DNA of 64,000 nucleotides from Sphingomonas sp. Leaf357 (GCF_001423845.1 NZ_LMPM01000001.1:1465493-1529492), one strand, 5' to 3'; counted from the first letter of the stretch, positions 36,441-46,458 are shown. The notes: generated from the letters alone by a model not told the origin. A program made the numbers and translations.

Positions 36441-38138
36441 TCAGGCGGCGATCGCGGCGGGAAAGTGCGGCGTGTCCTTGCCGCGCACCCGGTCCCGCCC
36501 CGCGGCCTTGGCCTCGAACAGGGCGAAATCGGCGGCGCAATACATCGCCTTCCAATCTGCCTCCCGCAACAGGGTGCCGCGATGCAGCCCGACACTGGCC
36601 GTCACGGTCAGGTCGTAAGGCATGCGCGCGGTGCGCAGGGCGGAAAGGATCCGCTCCGCATCGACCGGTTCGCCCGGCCCGGAAACGATCGCGAACTCCT
36701 CGCCGCCGAGCCGCGCGACCAGGGCCTGGGCGTGGCTGGCGATGCGCAGAGTGCGGGCGACCAGACGCAGCACCTCGTCGCCGCCGTCATGGCCGATCGT
36801 GTCGTTGACGCCCTTGAAATTGTCGATGTCGAGCAGCAGCAATTGCTGTTCGCCGTCGCGCCCGATCGCTTCGCGCAGGAAAGCGCGGCGGTTCATCAGC
36901 CCGGTCAGCGGGTCGGCATCGGCGAGCAGCCGCGCGGCGATCTCCTGTTCGCGCGCCACGTCGCGCTCGCGGGTGATCAGCAGGATGCGATAGGCGATCG
37001 CGAGGCTGGAGAGCAACGCTTCGAAGATCATCGACAGGATCGTCGAATTGTCGAGCCAGAAATTATAGCCGATCAGGTTCAGCCCGAACGCGGTGCGCAT
37101 CCCGGCCAGCACGATCGGCGCGCTCCACGCGACCACGAACAGCCACAGATACTGGCTCTTGCGGTGCCAGGCCGCGACCAGGATCGGCACGATCGTGGCG
37201 AGCAGCACGACGAAGCCCAACGTGTAGGCCAGGTCGAACGCCCATCGGTGCCACGGCGCGAACAGCGCCACGCCGATTGCCGGCAGCGCGACCGCCAGGG
37301 ATGCCAGGCGCACGATCCGCCCGAGCCAGGGGGAGATGACGTGCGGTTCGAAAAAATGGCGCAGGAAATTGATCGCTGCGATTCCGGTCGCCGCCAGCAG
37401 CACGTAGTTCATGCTGAGCCGCGCGTTGTTCTGGATCGTGGGGAAGGCCCAGGCGAGCGCGCCGGAAGACGAGAAGGCGTAGAGCAGCATTCCCACCATC
37501 ATCAGGCAATAGAATGGGAAGAAGGCGTAGCGCAGCGCGCGCGCCAGCCCGAGATTGTAGAGCAGCAAGGCGACGCACACGCCGGCGAACCCGGCATAGA
37601 CCGCGCTCATGATCGTGTTCGATCGTGCCGATTGGCTGCTCGTCGCGATCGTCGGCGCGATGACGATGCCGCGCAGGTTCGCCGCGCCCTCGACATGCCA
37701 CAACAGGCGCACCGGACGGGTCTCGCTGCGCGGCAGCCACCGTTCGATGATCGCGCCGAGCTGAAGATGCTCCGTCGCGCCGCGCCCGTCGGTTTCGAGC
37801 GTGGCGATCCGGCCGCCGGGATACAGCGCATGCAGCGTCATCCGGGTCTGCCAGACGCTCGCCTGTCGCACCATCAGGCGATTGTGCGACAGCCCCTCGG
37901 GCAGCGTATGGCTGATCAACCAATAATCGCCCGGTCCGAAATCCGGCTGCGGCGTGGCGCAATTGAACCCGGCCGGACTCTTGATCACGCGCGCCGCGGT
38001 CAGGCCGGGGGCGTCGCGCAGCACGCACAGGTGCAGCGGCACCCCGACCGTGCCCGCCAGGCCTTGCGCCGACGCGGACGGAGCCGCGATACCCATCGTT
38101 GAAGCGAAGATCAGGACAGCGAGACAGAAACGAACCAT
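36441..38138 (-). CDS. Membrane diguanylate cyclase (7TM-DISM-like sensor plus GGDEF)
   Basis: 565 residues. Signal peptide (LAVLIFASTMGIAAPSASAQ), a periplasmic beta-rich domain (about residues 25-170, YWLISHTLPEGLSHNRLMVR), seven or so membrane segments (about 175-385), a short coiled linker (RERDVAREQEIAARLL), then GGDEF from DPLTGLMNRRAFL with an intact ARLGGEEFAIV. This is the architecture of DISM-type sensor cyclases that read an extracellular ligand and make c-di-GMP. Second cyclase of this window, unrelated in its sensor. Confidence 0.9.
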   Translation of the reverse strand: MVRFCLAVLIFASTMGIAAPSASAQGLAGTVGVPLHLCVLRDAPGLTAARVIKSPAGFNCATPQPDFGPGDYWLISHTLPEGLSHNRLMVRQASVWQTRMTLHALYPGGRIATLETDGRGATEHLQLGAIIERWLPRSETRPVRLLWHVEGAANLRGIVIAPTIATSSQSARSNTIMSAVYAGFAGVCVALLLYNLGLARALRYAFFPFYCLMMVGMLLYAFSSSGALAWAFPTIQNNARLSMNYVLLAATGIAAINFLRHFFEPHVISPWLGRIVRLASLAVALPAIGVALFAPWHRWAFDLAYTLGFVVLLATIVPILVAAWHRKSQYLWLFVVAWSAPIVLAGMRTAFGLNLIGYNFWLDNSTILSMIFEALLSSLAIAYRILLITRERDVAREQEIAARLLADADPLTGLMNRRAFLREAIGRDGEQQLLLLDIDNFKGVNDTIGHDGGDEVLRLVARTLRIASHAQALVARLGGEEFAIVSGPGEPVDAERILSALRTARMPYDLTVTASVGLHRGTLLREADWKAMYCAADFALFEAKAAGRDRVRGKDTPHFPAAIAA

Positions 38139-38234
38139 GACCCGGTCTAGATCGCCGCGAACGAAGATTGGGTAAACGCGGACTGAACCATGATGCGCGC
38201 CGTACTGGTCCGTGCCGGCAAATCACCGTCCACG

Positions 38235-38274
38235 AAAAAAGGCCGGGACGGATCGCTCCATCCCGGCCTTTTTC
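38235..38274. terminator. Terminator between clpA and the GGDEF gene
   Basis: Arms AAAAAAGGCCGGGA and TCCCGGCCTTTTT around a 13-base loop, with A and T runs on both sides, immediately after the clpA stop; on the minus strand it ends clpA transcription. Confidence 0.9.
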
Positions 38275-38292
38275 ATGCCTGCTTTTCTGGCA

Positions 38293-40608
38293 TTACTTGG
38301 CGTCGGCGATTTCGGCCTTGCCCTTCTTGCGCGGTTTCTTTGGCGCGGCCGGCGTGATTTCAAACGATAGTGCACCGTCCTTCATCTTCACCGTCACCTC
38401 GCCGCCATGGACCAGCTTGCCGAACAGCAATTCCTCGGCCAGCGGCTGCTTGATCTTCTCCTGGATCAGGCGGCCCATCGGGCGGGCACCGTAGAGCTTG
38501 TCATAGCCCTTGGCGGTCAGCCACGTCTTCGACTCGTCGTCCAGGTTGATGTGCACGTTGCGGTCGGCCAGCTGCAGTTCGAGCTGCAGGATGAACTTGT
38601 CGACCACGCGGGCCACCACTTCGGTCGGCAGATAGCCGAACGGAACGATCGCATCCAGGCGGTTGCGGAACTCCGGCGTGAACATCTTCTGCACCGCCTG
38701 CTCGTCCTCGCCCTCGCGGCTGAGTTGCCCGAAGCCCAAAGTCTCGCGCGCCATGTCGGAGGCACCGGCATTGGTCGTCATGATCAGGATGACGTTGCGG
38801 AAGTCCACCGTCTTGCCGTGCTGGTCGGTCAGGCGGCCATTGTCCATCACCTGCAACAGGATGTTGAACAGGTCCGGATGCGCCTTCTCGATCTCGTCGA
38901 GCAGCAGCACCGAATGCGGCTGCTGGTCGATCGCATCGGTCAGCAACCCGCCCTGGTCGAACCCGACATAGCCGGGAGGCGCACCGATCAGCCGGCTGAC
39001 CGAATGTCGTTCCATATATTCCGACATGTCGAAGCGCTGGAGCGGAATGCCCATGATCGAGGCGAGCTGCTTGGCCACTTCCGTCTTGCCGACGCCCGTG
39101 GGGCCGGTGAACAGATAGTTGCCGATCGGCTTCTCCGGATCGCGCAGGCCGGCGCGCGACAGCTTGATCGCCGAGGCCAGCTTCTCGATCGCGGTATTTT
39201 GCCCGAACACCACCCGCTTGAGATCGGTCTCGAGCGATTCCAGCGCCTTGGTATCGTCGGTCGAGACCGATTTCGGCGGGATGCGCGCCATCGTCGCGAT
39301 CACCTGTTCGATCTCGCGTGTCGTGATCGTCTTCTTGCGCTTGTTCGGCGCCACCAGCATCTGCATCGCGCCGACCTCGTCGATCACGTCGATCGCCTTG
39401 TCCGGCAGCTTGCGGTCGTTGATGTAGCGCGCGCTGAGCTCCACCGCCGACTTGATCGCGTCGGGCGTGTACTTCACCTTGTGGTGGCTCTCGAACGCCG
39501 AGCGCAGGCCGGCGAGGATCTTGATCGTATCCTCGATCGTCGGCTCGTTGACGTCGATCTTCTGGAAGCGCCGCAGCAGCGCGCGGTCCTTCTCGAAGTG
39601 ATTGCGGAATTCCTTGTACGTGGTCGAGCCGATGCAGCGGATCGTGCCGCCCGACAAAGCGGGCTTCAGCAGGTTCGAGGCGTCCATCGCCCCGCCGCTG
39701 GTCGCGCCGGCACCGATCACGGTATGGATCTCGTCGATGAACAGGATCGCATCGGGCAGCTTCTCGAGTTCGCTGACGACCGCCTTCAGCCGCTCCTCGA
39801 AATCGCCGCGATAGCGCGTACCCGCGAGCAGCGCGCCCATGTCGAGCGAATAGATCACCGCCGGCAACAGCACCTCGGGCACGTCGCCCTCGATGATCTT
39901 GCGCGCGAGACCCTCGGCGATCGCGGTCTTGCCCACGCCCGGATCGCCCACATACAGCGGGTTGTTCTTCGAGCGGCGGCACAGGATCTGGATCGTGCGA
40001 TCCACCTCGGGGCCACGGCCGATCAGCGGATCGACCTTGCCGTTCTTGGCCTTCTCGTTGAGGTCGACGGTGAACTGCTTGAGCGCGCTTTCGCTCTTGC
40101 CCTTCTCCTGCCCCTTGGCCGGCTTGTCGTCCTCGGCACCCTTCACTTCGCGAGTCTCCGGGGCCGCGCCGCCCTTGCCGACGCCGTGGCTGATGAAGCT
40201 GACGGCATCGAGGCGGCTCATGTCCTGCTGCTGGAGGAAATAGACGGCATAGCTTTCGCGCTCGCTGAAGAGGGCGACCAGCACGTTCGCTCCGGTCACC
40301 TCGTCGCGGCCCGAGGACTGCACGTGCAGGATCGCGCGCTGCACGACGCGCTGGAAGCCCGACGTCGGCGACGGATCGGTCGCGGCATCGACCTTCAGCG
40401 CTTCCAGTTCGGTGTCGAGATAATGGCCGACCGTGGCCTTCAGTTCGTCGAGTTCGACGCCGCAGGAGATCATCACCTTGCTGGCATGTTCGTCGTCGAT
40501 CAGCGCGAGCAGCAGATGTTCGAGCGTCGCATATTCGTGGCGCCGCGACGACGCGGCTTCGAGCGCCTTGTGGAGGGTGGTTTCCAGCGCGGAGGCGAAA
40601 GATGGCAT
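38293..40608 (-). CDS. clpA: ATP-dependent Clp protease ATP-binding subunit ClpA
   Basis: 771 residues. AAA+ unfoldase that feeds N-degron and other substrates to ClpP. An N-domain with two repeats (residues 1-145) is followed by a linker ([13 protein letters not shown]), then D1 with Walker [16 protein letters not shown] and Walker [11 protein letters not shown], and D2 with [15 protein letters not shown] and [15 protein letters not shown], including [17 protein letters not shown]. There is no long middle domain as in ClpB. The LGFGQL loop in D2 is at the ClpP-docking site. clpS, usually just upstream, is not next to it. Confidence 0.96.
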   Translation of the reverse strand: MPSFASALETTLHKALEAASSRRHEYATLEHLLLALIDDEHASKVMISCGVELDELKATVGHYLDTELEALKVDAATDPSPTSGFQRVVQRAILHVQSSGRDEVTGANVLVALFSERESYAVYFLQQQDMSRLDAVSFISHGVGKGGAAPETREVKGAEDDKPAKGQEKGKSESALKQFTVDLNEKAKNGKVDPLIGRGPEVDRTIQILCRRSKNNPLYVGDPGVGKTAIAEGLARKIIEGDVPEVLLPAVIYSLDMGALLAGTRYRGDFEERLKAVVSELEKLPDAILFIDEIHTVIGAGATSGGAMDASNLLKPALSGGTIRCIGSTTYKEFRNHFEKDRALLRRFQKIDVNEPTIEDTIKILAGLRSAFESHHKVKYTPDAIKSAVELSARYINDRKLPDKAIDVIDEVGAMQMLVAPNKRKKTITTREIEQVIATMARIPPKSVSTDDTKALESLETDLKRVVFGQNTAIEKLASAIKLSRAGLRDPEKPIGNYLFTGPTGVGKTEVAKQLASIMGIPLQRFDMSEYMERHSVSRLIGAPPGYVGFDQGGLLTDAIDQQPHSVLLLDEIEKAHPDLFNILLQVMDNGRLTDQHGKTVDFRNVILIMTTNAGASDMARETLGFGQLSREGEDEQAVQKMFTPEFRNRLDAIVPFGYLPTEVVARVVDKFILQLELQLADRNVHINLDDESKTWLTAKGYDKLYGARPMGRLIQEKIKQPLAEELLFGKLVHGGEVTVKMKDGALSFEITPAAPKKPRKKGKAEIADAK

Positions 40609-40758
40609 TTCGAGGTTACTCCAAGCGGGCCGGCAACAACGTGCGGCCCTTTTTCCTTATGTTGGAAGGCAGGCCACCTGCATCAAGCACTTGAAAATCG
40701 CGCCGTCATTTCCTCGCCCCATCCTCCTCGGGGTCCGGAGCGGCCGACGCGTTCAAGC

Positions 40759-40962
40759 TTATCTCTTGAATAGGCCGTCTGCGCTTGCGCGGTGGTTAAC
40801 GGCGCGTTCTTTTTTTCCGCGCGTCCGTTCTATCTCGGCCTCCAAGGCCGCGATCCTGGCATCCAGTTCCGCCACGGACAGCGGGTCGAGATCCTGCCGC
40901 ACCAGCATGGTCAGCGGATCGTCGGACTTACCGGCGAAGATCTCGTCCAAATCCATGAGCAT
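40759..40962 (-). CDS. DUF1192 family protein
   Basis: 67 residues: DPLTMLVRQDLDPLSVAELD then ARIAALEAEIERTR, the DUF1192 signature of a short acidic protein with one coiled-coil helix, ending in ASADGLFKR. ATG 40962 is chosen (MLMDLDEIF); 40956 is possible. Function unknown; restricted to alphaproteobacteria. It is divergent from the quinone oxidoreductase gene, a pairing that is frequent in this class. Confidence 0.88.
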   Translation of the reverse strand: MLMDLDEIFAGKSDDPLTMLVRQDLDPLSVAELDARIAALEAEIERTRGKKERAVNHRASADGLFKR

Positions 40963-41028
40963 GAAAGTTGACCCTGTCGCCGGCGATGTCAATAACGCAC
41001 GGGCCGGTTTCCGGCCAACCAGGCGGGC

Positions 41029-42033
41029 ATGATGACCGATATTCCAGAATTGATGCGCGCGATCGATCCCGAAGCGCCGGGCGGGCCGGAGGTGCTGACC
41101 GTGGTGGAGCGCCCGGTGCCGGTGCCGGGCGAGGGCGAGGTGCTCGTCCGCGTCGCCGCCGCCGGGGTCAACCGGCCCGAGGTCATGCAGCGCAAGGGGC
41201 TGTACCCCCCGCCGCCCGGCGCCTCGTCGATCCTCGGCATGGAGATTTCCGGCACGATCGTCGCGGTCGGGCCGGGCGTGATGGCGGAGGTAATCGGGCA
41301 ACCGGTCTGCGCGCTGATCACGGCGGGGGCCTATGCCGATTACGCCGTCGCCCCCTGGGGGCAGTGCCTGCCGGTGCCCGAGGCGCTGAGCATGGTCGAG
41401 GCGGCGGCGATGCCCGAGACTCTGTTCACCGTATGGACGAACCTGTTCGAGCGTGGTTACGCGGCGGAGGGCGATACCGTGCTGGTCCATGGCGGCACCA
41501 GCGGCATCGGCACGATGGCGATCGGCCTGTGCAACCTGTTCGGCGTGACCGTGATCGTGACGGCGGGCAGCGACGACAAATGCGCGGCGGCGAGGAAGAT
41601 CGGCGCGGATCACGCGATCAACTACAAGACCGAGGATTTCGTCGCCCGGGTGAAGGCGATCACCGGCGGCAAGGGCGTGCAGGTCGTGCTCGACATGGTC
41701 GGCGGGGAATATGTGCCGCGCAACCTGCAATGCCTGGCCGATGACGGCCGCCACGTCTCGATCGCGGTGCAGGGCGGGATGACCGCGACGATCCCGCTGT
41801 TCGACATCATGCGTCGCCGCCTCACGCTCACCGGATCGACGCTCCGCCCGCGCGACACCGCGTTCAAGTCGCTCGTCGCCGACGAACTCGCCCGCACCGT
41901 CTGGCCGCACGTCGAGGCCGGCCGCCTGAAACCGATCCTCGACCGTACCTTCCCGCTCGCCCAGGCACCGGCGGCGCACGAACGGATGGAAGCGGGCGAT
42001 CACGTCGGTAAGATCGTCCTGACGATGGAGTAG
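41029..42033 (+). CDS. NAD(P)H-quinone oxidoreductase (zinc-independent MDR family)
   Basis: 334 residues. Medium-chain dehydrogenase fold of the QOR/PIG3 type: MRAIDPEAPGGPEVLTVVER start, VLVRVAAAGVNRPEVMQRKG, nucleotide-binding TVLVHGGTSGIGTMAIGLCN, and end HERMEAGDHVGKIVLTM. Zinc-ligand residues of alcohol dehydrogenases are absent. It reduces quinones or enones with NADPH in the cytoplasm. ATG 41029 is used; ATG 41032 follows directly. Confidence 0.92.
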   Translation: MMTDIPELMRAIDPEAPGGPEVLTVVERPVPVPGEGEVLVRVAAAGVNRPEVMQRKGLYPPPPGASSILGMEISGTIVAVGPGVMAEVIGQPVCALITAGAYADYAVAPWGQCLPVPEALSMVEAAAMPETLFTVWTNLFERGYAAEGDTVLVHGGTSGIGTMAIGLCNLFGVTVIVTAGSDDKCAAARKIGADHAINYKTEDFVARVKAITGGKGVQVVLDMVGGEYVPRNLQCLADDGRHVSIAVQGGMTATIPLFDIMRRRLTLTGSTLRPRDTAFKSLVADELARTVWPHVEAGRLKPILDRTFPLAQAPAAHERMEAGDHVGKIVLTME

Positions 42034-42058
42034 CGCCGGTGTCTCTCCTGAGACCCCC

Positions 42059-42112
42059 CGTCATCCCCGCGAAGGCGGGGATCCCGCTGCCTTGCCCCGC
42101 ACTCAAAAGGGA
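42059..42112. repeat. Half of a family C intergenic repeat
   Basis: CGTCATCCCCGCGAAGGCGG and following GGATCCC, with no opposing full arm, just after the oxidoreductase stop. Internal GCGAAGGCGG forms a short stem. Confidence 0.6.
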
Positions 42113-42234
42113 AGCGTAACCCGCCCAACAAGGGCGGCACCCGACCGCAGAACTGCAACATCCCCGCGATGCTGCTGTAACAATCCGCGCGCATAGCTCG
42201 TCACCGTTGGGGCAACCTGAACGGGGGAAGCGGC

Positions 42235-43125
42235 ATGAACGTCGTCACCAGTATTTCGGCCACCGGTATCGCGGGGGCATCGCTCGGCGACTTCGCCGAT
42301 TTCGCCAATTCCGCGCCGGCCATTCCGGAACGGCTGGTCGGCGGGCGGCGGCAGTTCCGCACGATCTGGATCTCCGACATCCATCTCGGCACGCGCGGCT
42401 GCAATGCCGACATGCTGATCGACTTTCTCGACCACGTCGACAGCGAGACGATGTATCTGGTCGGCGATATCGTCGATGGCTGGCGGCTGAAGAAGAAGTT
42501 CTACTGGCCGACCGCGCACAACGACGTCGTCTGGCGGCTGCTGAAGCGCGCGCGACGCGGCACCCGCGTCGTCTATATCCCCGGCAATCACGACGAGGTG
42601 TTCCGCCAGTTCACCGGGCTCGATTTCGGCGGCGTGGAGATCGTGCGCCAGGCGATCCACGATACCGCCGACGGTCGCCGCCTGCTCGTGCTGCACGGCG
42701 ACGAATTCGATGCGATCACGCTCGCGCACCGCTGGCTCGCGCATGTCGGGGATGCCGCGTACAATCTGCTGATGGCGTTCAATCGCGCCCTGAACGCCTA
42801 TCGCCGCGTCTTCAACCTGCCCTATTGGTCGCTGTCGAAGCACGCCAAGGCCAAGGTCAAGAAATCGGTCGAGTTCATCTCGAATTACGAGGAGGTCGTG
42901 GCGCAGGCGGCGGCGCATCGCGGCGTCGACGGCGTGGTCTGCGGCCACATCCACACTGCGGAATTCCGCGAGATCGCCGGCATCCAATATTATAACGACG
43001 GCGATTGGGTCGAGGGCTGCACCGCCCTGGTCGAGCATTTCGACGGGCGGATGGAAATCCTCCACTGGGCGGACGAGATCGCCGCGCGGGAAAGCGCGGC
43101 GCCGGCCCGATTGCTCGCGGCCTGA
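42235..43125 (+). CDS. Metallophosphoesterase (UDP-2,3-diacylglucosamine diphosphatase-like)
   Basis: 296 residues. Calcineurin-like motifs in order: ISDIHLGTRG, YLVGDIVDGW, YIPGNHDEVFR, VLHGDEFD and CGHIHTAEFRE, covering the two-metal site. It resembles the LpxH-like enzymes of sphingomonads that lack a membrane anchor and may hydrolyse UDP-diacylglucosamine in lipid A synthesis, but the sequence cannot prove the substrate. The ATG has GGGGGA nine bases upstream. Followed five bases later by a glycosyltransferase, so the two probably act in one glycolipid pathway. Confidence 0.9.
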   Translation: MNVVTSISATGIAGASLGDFADFANSAPAIPERLVGGRRQFRTIWISDIHLGTRGCNADMLIDFLDHVDSETMYLVGDIVDGWRLKKKFYWPTAHNDVVWRLLKRARRGTRVVYIPGNHDEVFRQFTGLDFGGVEIVRQAIHDTADGRRLLVLHGDEFDAITLAHRWLAHVGDAAYNLLMAFNRALNAYRRVFNLPYWSLSKHAKAKVKKSVEFISNYEEVVAQAAAHRGVDGVVCGHIHTAEFREIAGIQYYNDGDWVEGCTALVEHFDGRMEILHWADEIAARESAAPARLLAA

Positions 43126-43130
43126 CGCGC

Positions 43131-44156
43131 GTGCGCATCGCCATCGTCACCGATGCGTGGAGCCCGCAGGTCAACGGCGTCGTGCGCACGCTGCAGGCGG
43201 TCAGCGCCGAACTCAGGCAACAGGGGCATCAGGTGCTGGTCGTCTCGCCCGATCTGTTCCATTCGATCCCGTGCCCGACCTATCCCGAGATCCGCCTGGC
43301 CTTCGCGCGCACCGGGGCGGTCGCGCGGTTGCTGGAGGATTTCGGGCCGCACGCGATCCACCTCGCGACCGAAGGGCCGGTGTGCATCGCCGCGCGCCGC
43401 TGGTGCCTGGCGCGGGCGTTTCCCTTCACCACCGCCTATCACACGCAATTCCCGGATTATGTCGCGGCGCGCACCGGGCTGAACCCGGAATGGATCTGGC
43501 GCTACATCCGCTGGTTCCATAGCCCCGCACAGGCGATCCTCGCCTCCACCGCCTCGATCGCCGCGACCTTGCAGGCGCATGGCCTGCCCAACGTGCGCCA
43601 TTGGGGCAGGGGGGTGGACCTTGCGCTGTTCCACGCCCGCGTCGTGCCCGATGCTGCGATCGCCGCTCTGCCCGGCCCGGTGCAGCTCTATGTCGGGCGC
43701 ATCGCGGTGGAGAAGAATATCGCGGCGTTTCTCGGCGGCGCGCATCCCGGCAGCAAGGTGGTGGTCGGCGACGGCCCGGCCCGCGCCACGCTGGAGGCCA
43801 AATATCCGGACGCGCATTTCCTCGGGCCGAGATACGGCGCGGATCTCGCCGCGGCCTATGCCGCCGCCGACGTCCTCGTCTTCCCCAGCCGCACCGACAC
43901 GTTCGGGCTGGTGATGATCGAGGCCTTGGCCTGCGGCACGCCGGTCGCGGCCTATCCCGTCACCGGGCCGGTCGACGTGCTGACCGAGCGCACCGGCGCG
44001 ATGGACGAGGATCTCGATACCGCCATCGCCCGCGCGCTGACGCTTAGCCGCACGGCCTGCGCGCGCTACGGATCAGGCTTCACCTGGGCGGCGAGCGCGC
44101 GGCAGTTCCTCGCCGGGCTGGCACCGGCATTCGAACGCGAAACGCTCGCGGCCTGA
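43131..44156 (+). CDS. Glycosyltransferase family 4 protein
   Basis: 341 residues from GTG 43131 (MRIAIVTDAWSPQVNGVVRT). GT-B fold: donor-side motifs LYVGRIAVEKNIAAFL and VFPSRTDTFGLVMIEALACG TPVAAYPVTGP (the E-x7-E region). It is like the MgtA/SQD2-type transferases that add glucuronic acid, mannose or glucose to diacylglycerol, consistent with the adjacent phosphoesterase. Family certain, donor and acceptor inferred. Confidence 0.9.
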   Translation: MRIAIVTDAWSPQVNGVVRTLQAVSAELRQQGHQVLVVSPDLFHSIPCPTYPEIRLAFARTGAVARLLEDFGPHAIHLATEGPVCIAARRWCLARAFPFTTAYHTQFPDYVAARTGLNPEWIWRYIRWFHSPAQAILASTASIAATLQAHGLPNVRHWGRGVDLALFHARVVPDAAIAALPGPVQLYVGRIAVEKNIAAFLGGAHPGSKVVVGDGPARATLEAKYPDAHFLGPRYGADLAAAYAAADVLVFPSRTDTFGLVMIEALACGTPVAAYPVTGPVDVLTERTGAMDEDLDTAIARALTLSRTACARYGSGFTWAASARQFLAGLAPAFERETLAA

Positions 44157-44213
44157 GCGCACATAGACTTACCTTGCCACTCGACGCCATTGGCACTAGA
44201 TCGGGGCCACACG

Positions 44214-44243
44214 CGGCCGCTCCGAAAGGGGCGGCCCTTATTG
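44214..44243 (+). terminator. Hairpin between glycosyltransferase and trcR
   Basis: GGCCGCTCC-GAAA-GGGGCGGCC followed by CTTATTGTTT. It could terminate the upstream operon or sit in the trcR leader as an attenuator-like stem, as the trcR RBS AAGGAG follows directly. Confidence 0.6.
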
Positions 44244-44261
44244 TTTCTAAGGAGTTTCTCC

Positions 44262-44939
44262 GTGGCCCAGCCGCTCATGCCGCATGCGACCGCTTCCTGG
44301 CTGGTCGACAACACCGCGCTCTCGTTCGAACAGATCGCCGAGTTCTGCGGCCTGCACATCCTCGAGATCCAGGCGATCGCCGACGATACCGCCGCGACCA
44401 AGCTGACAGGGCGCGATCCGATCCGCGCGCACGAGCTGACGCAGGAGGAGATCGACAAGGGCCAGGCCGATCCCGATTACACGCTGAAGATCATCAAGGG
44501 ACCCGAGCAGGTCCGCCGCACCAAGGGCCCGCGCTACACGCCGGTGTCGAAGCGGTCGGACAAGCCGGACGGCATTGCGTGGATCATCCGCAACCATCCG
44601 GAGATCACCGATGGCGCGATCGGCAATCTGATCGGCACCACGCGCACCACGATCGCCGCGATCCGGGACCGCAGCCACTGGAACATCGCCAACATCACCC
44701 CGAAGGATCCGGTCACCCTCGGCCTGACCACGCAGCGCGAGCTGGACGCGGCGGTCGCCAAGGCCGGCAAGGCCGCCGGCCTCGAACCGGTGGTCGACAC
44801 CCGCCTCGACGGCGACCGCGAGGCGCTGATCGCCGAACTCCGCCAGCAGCGCGCGCAGGCCGCGATCGACGCCGAAGCGGTCGACGCCGGCGAAGCCGCC
44901 CCGGTGGAACGCACCGCGGAGAATCTGTTCAAGAGCTGA
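44262..44939 (+). CDS. trcR: Cell cycle transcriptional regulator TrcR (DUF1013)
   Basis: 225 residues from GTG 44262 with AAGGAG eleven bases upstream. The sequence MAQPLMPHATASWLVDNTAL and SFEQIAEFCGLHILEIQAIAD is the DUF1013 start with a helix-turn-helix-like region; a second such region is DGIAWIIRNHPEITDGAIGN LIGTTRTTIAAIRDR. In Caulobacter this protein, TrcR, is linked to cell-cycle transcription control. The C-terminus is a helical linker plus VERTAENLFKS. Ubiquitous in alphaproteobacteria. Confidence 0.92.
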   Translation: MAQPLMPHATASWLVDNTALSFEQIAEFCGLHILEIQAIADDTAATKLTGRDPIRAHELTQEEIDKGQADPDYTLKIIKGPEQVRRTKGPRYTPVSKRSDKPDGIAWIIRNHPEITDGAIGNLIGTTRTTIAAIRDRSHWNIANITPKDPVTLGLTTQRELDAAVAKAGKAAGLEPVVDTRLDGDREALIAELRQQRAQAAIDAEAVDAGEAAPVERTAENLFKS

Positions 44940-44952
44940 GTGTTTTCGCGGC

Positions 44953-45060
44953 CGTCATCCCGGACGTGATCCGGGATCCATTGTGCCGGCCAGGAAATCG
45001 CCCGATTTTCCGGCCCTGCCGAAGCCGCTTGATGAACCCCGGATCACGTCCGGGATGACG
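44953..45060. repeat. Intergenic inverted repeat, family C (CCGTCATCCCGGACGTGATC type)
   Basis: Left arm CCGTCATCCCGGACGTGATC CGGGATCC, right arm GGATCACGTCCGGGATGACG; almost perfectly complementary over 20 bases, loop about 60 bases. Confidence 0.85.
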
Positions 45061-45125
45061 GAGGGTGGCGTGGCGCAGGCAACAAGCGCTTGGCACCCGA
45101 CGCATTCCGTTGCTACTCGCAACCG

Positions 45126-46226
45126 ATGTCCACCGTCCTCAAAACCGATGCCGCCTTCGTCCCCGACGACAGCTTCACCGCCACCAGCCATAAGGGCCTG
45201 ACCTACCCGTTCGGCGGTGCCGAGCCGGCCGACGGCGATGTCATGCCGATCGTCCCCGGCCTCGATTGGGTCCGGCTGCGCGTCCCTGGGCCGCTCAAGC
45301 ACGTCAATTGCTGGTTGCTCGCCGATGCCGATGCGCGCGGCGAGGGCGTCGCTCTGGTCGATACGGGCATGAACACCGACGAGGCGCGCGCGGCGTGGAA
45401 ATCAGTGTTCAAGGGCGCGATGTCGGGCGTGCGCGTGACGAAGATGATCGGCACGCATTTCCACCCCGATCATATCGGCCTCGCCGGCTGGATGTGCGAC
45501 CATCACGATGCGCCGCTGCTGATGACACGCGGCGAATGGCTGACCGCGCGGATGCTGGTCGCCGATGCGCGCGACGGCGTGCCGGACGACATGCTCGCCT
45601 TCTGGCGCGCCGCCGGCTGGGACGACGCTCAGATCGCGCAGGCCAGGGAACGCGGCTGGGCCGGGTTCCGCCGCATCGTCACCCCGCTGCCGCTCGGTTT
45701 CACGCGGTTGAAGGATGGCGACACGCTGGCGATCGGCCGGCAGGACTGGCGCGTCGTCGTCGGCTCGGGCCACAGCCCGGAACATGCCTGCCTGCTCAAC
45801 GAGGCGGCGGGCATCCTGATCGCGGGTGATCAGGTGTTGCCGCGGATCAGCCCCAACGTGTCGCTCGGCGTGACCGAGCCGAACGCCGATCCGCTCGGCG
45901 AATGGTTCGCCTCGATCGCGAAGCTCAAGACGCTGCCCGACAGCCTGCTGGTCCTGCCCGGCCATGGCGACCCGTTCACCGGCCTGCACGCACGGCTCGA
46001 CGCGATGGACCGCGAACATCGCGAACGGCTCGACGAGCTTCACGCGTTCCTGGGGGACGGCAAGCGCGGCATCGACGTGTTCGGCCGCCTGTTCCGCCGC
46101 GCGATCGGGCCGGACATGCTCGGCATGGCCACCGGCGAGGCGCTCGCGCATCTCCGCCGGCTGGAGGTCGAGGGGCGGGCGGTGAAGGACGTGCGCGACG
46201 GGGTGTGGTTTTATCGTGCGGGGTGA
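45126..46226 (+). CDS. MBL-fold metallo-hydrolase
   Basis: 366 residues from ATG 45126. Beta-lactamase-fold core: VALVDTGMNT, metal motif MIGTHFHPDHIG (HxHxDH), GSGHSPEHACL, ILIAGDQVLPRISPNV and LPGHGDPFTGLHARL. The C-terminal 100 residues are a winged-helix-like tail (AIGPDMLGMATGEALAHLRRLEVEG RAV) as found in LACTB2/hydroxyacylglutathione-type hydrolases of aromatic- or lipid-degrading bacteria. Thioester or endonuclease activities are known in relatives; the substrate here is unknown. Confidence 0.87.
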   Translation: MSTVLKTDAAFVPDDSFTATSHKGLTYPFGGAEPADGDVMPIVPGLDWVRLRVPGPLKHVNCWLLADADARGEGVALVDTGMNTDEARAAWKSVFKGAMSGVRVTKMIGTHFHPDHIGLAGWMCDHHDAPLLMTRGEWLTARMLVADARDGVPDDMLAFWRAAGWDDAQIAQARERGWAGFRRIVTPLPLGFTRLKDGDTLAIGRQDWRVVVGSGHSPEHACLLNEAAGILIAGDQVLPRISPNVSLGVTEPNADPLGEWFASIAKLKTLPDSLLVLPGHGDPFTGLHARLDAMDREHRERLDELHAFLGDGKRGIDVFGRLFRRAIGPDMLGMATGEALAHLRRLEVEGRAVKDVRDGVWFYRAG

Positions 46227-46245
46227 TCTTGGCTGGGAAGAAGGG

Positions 46246-46458
46246 GTTTCACACGAAGCCACGAAGCCACGAAAAGAAGAGAAAAGAAGGCAGTATTGCT
46301 CGCGCTAAGACGCGAAGACGCGAAGCAGAAAATATATGCCTTCGGCAAAATGGGTGCGAGGTTATGCGACCCCTTCGCGTCTTTGCGTCTTAGCGCGAGC
46401 AATCTCCCTTCTTCCTTTTATTTCCTTCTCTTCGTGCCTTCGTGCCTTCGTGTGAAAC
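46246..46458. repeat. Large imperfect palindrome (CACACGAAGG... type)
   Basis: About 210 bases. Left arm starts TTTCACACGAAGCCACGAAG and runs through GCGCTAAGACGCGAAGACGC; right arm mirrors it with GCGTCTTTGCGTCTTAGCGC and CGTGCCTTCGTGTGAAA. Both strands show matching open frames, which are artefacts of the symmetry. It fills the whole intergenic space between the MBL and dienelactone-hydrolase genes. Confidence 0.85.

Noticed and set aside
38407..40773. 788-codon plus-strand open frame opposite clpA
   Set aside because: Complement of clpA codons in a GC-rich genome; sequence is a monotonous Arg/Gln/His/Asp-rich shadow without motifs.
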